Of a stretch of 64,000 bases of DNA, positions 61,947 through 64,000 are shown piece after piece. How positions within the stretch are numbered: position 1 is the first letter of the stretch; every line of letters starts with the position of its first letter. This DNA comes from Prorocentrum cordatum. Its lineage: Eukaryota; Sar; Dinophyceae; Prorocentrales; Prorocentraceae. Both the position numbers and the translations under genes were made by a program. The notes beneath the pieces were generated by a model. That model worked only from the letters and a program-made list of their open reading frames with translations. It ran no database searches and was not told the origin of the DNA. The stretch covers positions 744,013-808,012 of the forward strand of contig CAUYUJ010017782.1 of NCBI GenBank assembly GCA_963575745.1. The letters run 5' to 3'.

Positions 61947-62140
61947 GCGCTGCATCTAGATACTTATGAACACGCGGCAGCGGTTTTTTACGGTTTGCGA
62001 AAAGAGGCGAAGATGGTGATTGAAGTTTGGGGAATCGAAGGATGAATGAGGAGGTGAGGAGAAGGATGGAAGGCAGGAAAAGGAGAAGGAGGAGAAACAT
62101 TATCCCAGTGCGACCCTACCTAGGAGTTGGAGCATCTAGG
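61947..62140 (+). other. Start of intron 7
   Basis: No recognised element. Confidence 0.5.
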
Positions 62141-62400
62141 AAAGCAACATGCTATGCTATGCTATGCTATGCTGCGCTATGCTATGCTATGCTATGCTAT
62201 GCTATGCTATGCTATGCTGCGCTATGCTATGCTATGCTATGCTATGTTATGCTATGCTGCGCTGTGCTATGCTAAGCTATGCTATGCTATGCTATGCTGC
62301 GCTATGCTATGCTATGCTGGGCTATGCTAGGATATGCTGTGCTGCGCTATGCTGTGCCACGCTATGCTATGCTAGGCTGTGCTCTGCTATGCTAAAGCTC
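62141..62400 (+). repeat. TATGC microsatellite with TGCGC variants
   Basis: About 50 units of GCTAT/GCTGC pentanucleotides; it decays into GCTAAGCT-type repeats up to about 62515. Confidence 0.95.
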
Positions 62401-62515
62401 AGCGAAGCTAAGATGAAGGTCAGCTAAGCTAAGATAAACCTGAGCTAAGATGAAGCTAAACTAAGCTCAGCTTACATAGCCTAAGCTAATATGAGATATG
62501 CAACGCTAAGCTAAA

Positions 62516-63523
62516 GGGACGTAACTGGGGGAACCGCGGGGCGGATCCTGGGGGAACCGCCCGGGGCGATCTAGACTGCCCGGCCCTTTCAGCTCTAAAG
62601 TAAGAGCCCTTCTAGGCAGAGCCTAGGTAGGGAATTAGAAAAAACACTGAGGAGAGATGGATGAGAAGGAAGGGGATCTCCCCAAACGCCAGGAACCCTC
62701 GACCCCAGCTGCCCGCCGTCAAAATTCAGAGGGGTGGTCAGTGACAGCTCACCCCAACAAGCGCTCACATTCCTGACGCCCAGTGCCAGCTTCCAGTCCG
62801 ATGCTCGCACGCGATGCTTACAGTCTCGGGAACGATAGCCTTGTTTCGAGAGCAGGCGGGGAGCGGCCCCCAGCCCTGAACACGTGAGACGAGGGCAATC
62901 CCCTGCCCCTTCGGGCCCCAGTGCCTGCCATGCCTTTTCGTGAAGCCTATATCTTGTACGCGTGTCTGCAGCCGCCAGGGCCACCATGCGTAAAAATCCC
63001 AGAAGCAAGTGTCTCACGAGATCGCCGTGCGTGGTCGGAGGGTCGCGCCGCAGCGATTCGGGGCTCCTTCTCGCGGATGTGCGCTCGCCAGGGGTTCGTT
63101 CGCCCGTGTTCTGTTCGCCGAGGGCTCGATTCCCTGGAGTGCTTCGCGAGGGGGTCTGTCTCGCCCTTCGCGCGCACATGTTCAAGAACTTCACGCTCTG
63201 AACGTGCTCCCCCCCTTTCCCGCGAGCCTCGTCTCCTCCCTCTGCCGTGCCCAATTCGGCCCCGTTGCATTCCACGGCTAACCCCGAAGGCAGTGAGGGC
63301 TCTCGCCGCTGCGACTTGAAACACCCTCGCCCTTCGCCGGGGCTCACCTCGTGGGCCCGCCTGGACGTTGGCACTCGGCCGCCCTCGCTAGGGCGGACGG
63401 GCGGGCGGGCGCTCACACGGACTCCCAGGTCGCCCCCATGGGCGCGAAGATCACCGCTTCGAGCGTCGCGGCCTCGGCCAGAGAGCTGCCCTTCTCCAGT
63501 ACCAGGGGAACAAAGGACATTCA
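62516..63523 (+). other. Intron 7 sequence without recognised element
   Basis: GC-rich. A 450-codon minus ORF spans 62595-63947 but has no domain, is Arg/Pro/Gly-rich and crosses the inverted repeat below; I do not call it a gene. Confidence 0.4.
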
Positions 63524-63654
63524 CATAAAGACTCGGAGGCCCGCGCGGATTCCTTGGATCGGCGCTGGAGCCCTCTGGCGGCGCCTCCAGCTCCGCCTCT
63601 GGCGCGGGTCCAGCGCCGATCCGAAGAATCTGCTCGGACCCCCGAGTTTTTATG
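63524..63654. repeat. 46-bp imperfect inverted repeat with 39-base loop
   Basis: The left arm 63524-63569 and the reverse complement of the right arm 63609-63654 match at about 38 of 46 positions, including a perfect inner 14 bp (GGATCGGCGCTGGA). The loop is 39 bases. Compatible with a foldback transposable element or a long RNA hairpin. Confidence 0.85.
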
Positions 63655-64000
63655 CTTCTGTCACTGATTGGTACCCCAGATGTGGCCTCGCGAGGGCGCG
63701 AAAGGGGTCGCGCGTCGCGCATCGCGGGCGCGTTGCGCGAAATCGGGTGGCACAGCAGACGTGGCAGGCGGGCGGGTCCGAGCACAGGAAAGGGCGGGGA
63801 CCCTCGCGAGAGCCGGGGCTCACGGAGCGGGGGCCGGCGCCAACGGGGGTGCGCCAGCCCCCTCCGAGGTCCTCTGGCTGACCTAGGCTTGGGATCGGCC
63901 ACGTGCAGAGGGGGGCAGGGCGAGGGAGGGAGACTTCTCAGAAGCATCCTGCTTCTCAGAAGCGGCGGGCCTTGTCTGCAGATGTGAGGCCTGCGCCTTC
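63655..64000 (+). other. Window end, intron 7
   Basis: GC-rich; contains GGTCGCGCGTCGCGC ... GCGCGAAAT similar to 7025-7066 and two CTTCTCAGAAG palindromes at about 63932 and 63952. No exon recognised. Confidence 0.4.

Noticed and set aside
61871-62045. Reading exon G through to ALHLDTYEHAAAVFYGLRKEA
   Set aside because: After SKINK the sequence no longer resembles the carrier, and AAG|GCGCTG gives a usable GC donor at exactly that point.
62595-63947. 450-codon minus ORF
   Set aside because: Arg/Pro/Gly-rich in a GC-rich region, no domain, and it runs through an inverted repeat; overlapping plus frames are equally open.

Overview
The window is nuclear DNA of a eukaryote, most likely a large-genome dinoflagellate (Prorocentrum- or Symbiodiniaceae-like). 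The evidence is GC-rich sequence, introns that start with GC as often as with GT, very small exons separated by kilobases of repeats, LINE-like retroelements with RNase H and CxxC tails, and a cytosine methyltransferase inside a mobile element. There is no bacterial-type gene order. The genus is an inference; no rRNA or other marker is present.

The only host gene I can identify is a mitochondrial phosphate carrier (MIR1/PHT3/SLC25A3 class) on the + strand. I reconstruct seven exons at 3727-3776, 7256-7358, 9496-9558, 19335-19414, 50242-50290, 51897-51976 and 61871-61946. They join in one frame into 167 codons covering the end of carrier repeat 1, all of repeat 2 and the start of repeat 3. The introns are about 3.5, 2.1, 9.8, 30.8, 1.6 and 9.9 kb. 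The N-terminal part (about 80-90 residues) and the C-terminal part were not found and probably lie outside the window. Almost everything else here is intron.

Layout: 1-3726 holds unrecognised coding-like sequence and a TTAA-flanked MITE-like element. Introns 1-2 (3777-9495) hold dispersed repeats and microsatellites. Intron 3 (9559-19334) holds an RNase H fragment of a LINE, long CTC, purine and ACC tracts, the 5' half of a LINE on the minus strand (12870-16220), a 100-base assembly gap (16401-16500) and an AT-rich degenerate triplet island. Intron 4 (19415-50241) holds minisatellites, a Cys-rich coding block, and a higher-order array in which the order [GAGACATCCTC-rich segment - 20-bp minisatellite - CA-rich block] occurs three times. 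Each of the three minisatellites is interrupted by a mobile element: an ~11-kb minus-strand element with RING-H2 and DNMT3-like methyltransferase coding, an internally deleted LINE, and a LINE 3' fragment. Intron 6 (51977-61870) holds a five-copy dispersed repeat, a Helitron-like N-terminal coding fragment without its helicase, and long GTA and TTG microsatellites. After 61947 there are TATGC repeats and a 46-bp inverted repeat.

The most interesting object is the antisense RING-H2/DNMT element nested in intron 4. Methyltransferase-bearing retrotransposons are known in dinoflagellates, but this gene set (RING-H2, several unrecognised ORFs, a TAATG stop-start junction, no recognisable reverse transcriptase) does not match an element I can name. 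Several of its frame breaks fall at or near runs of C, so assembly errors must be separated from real decay.
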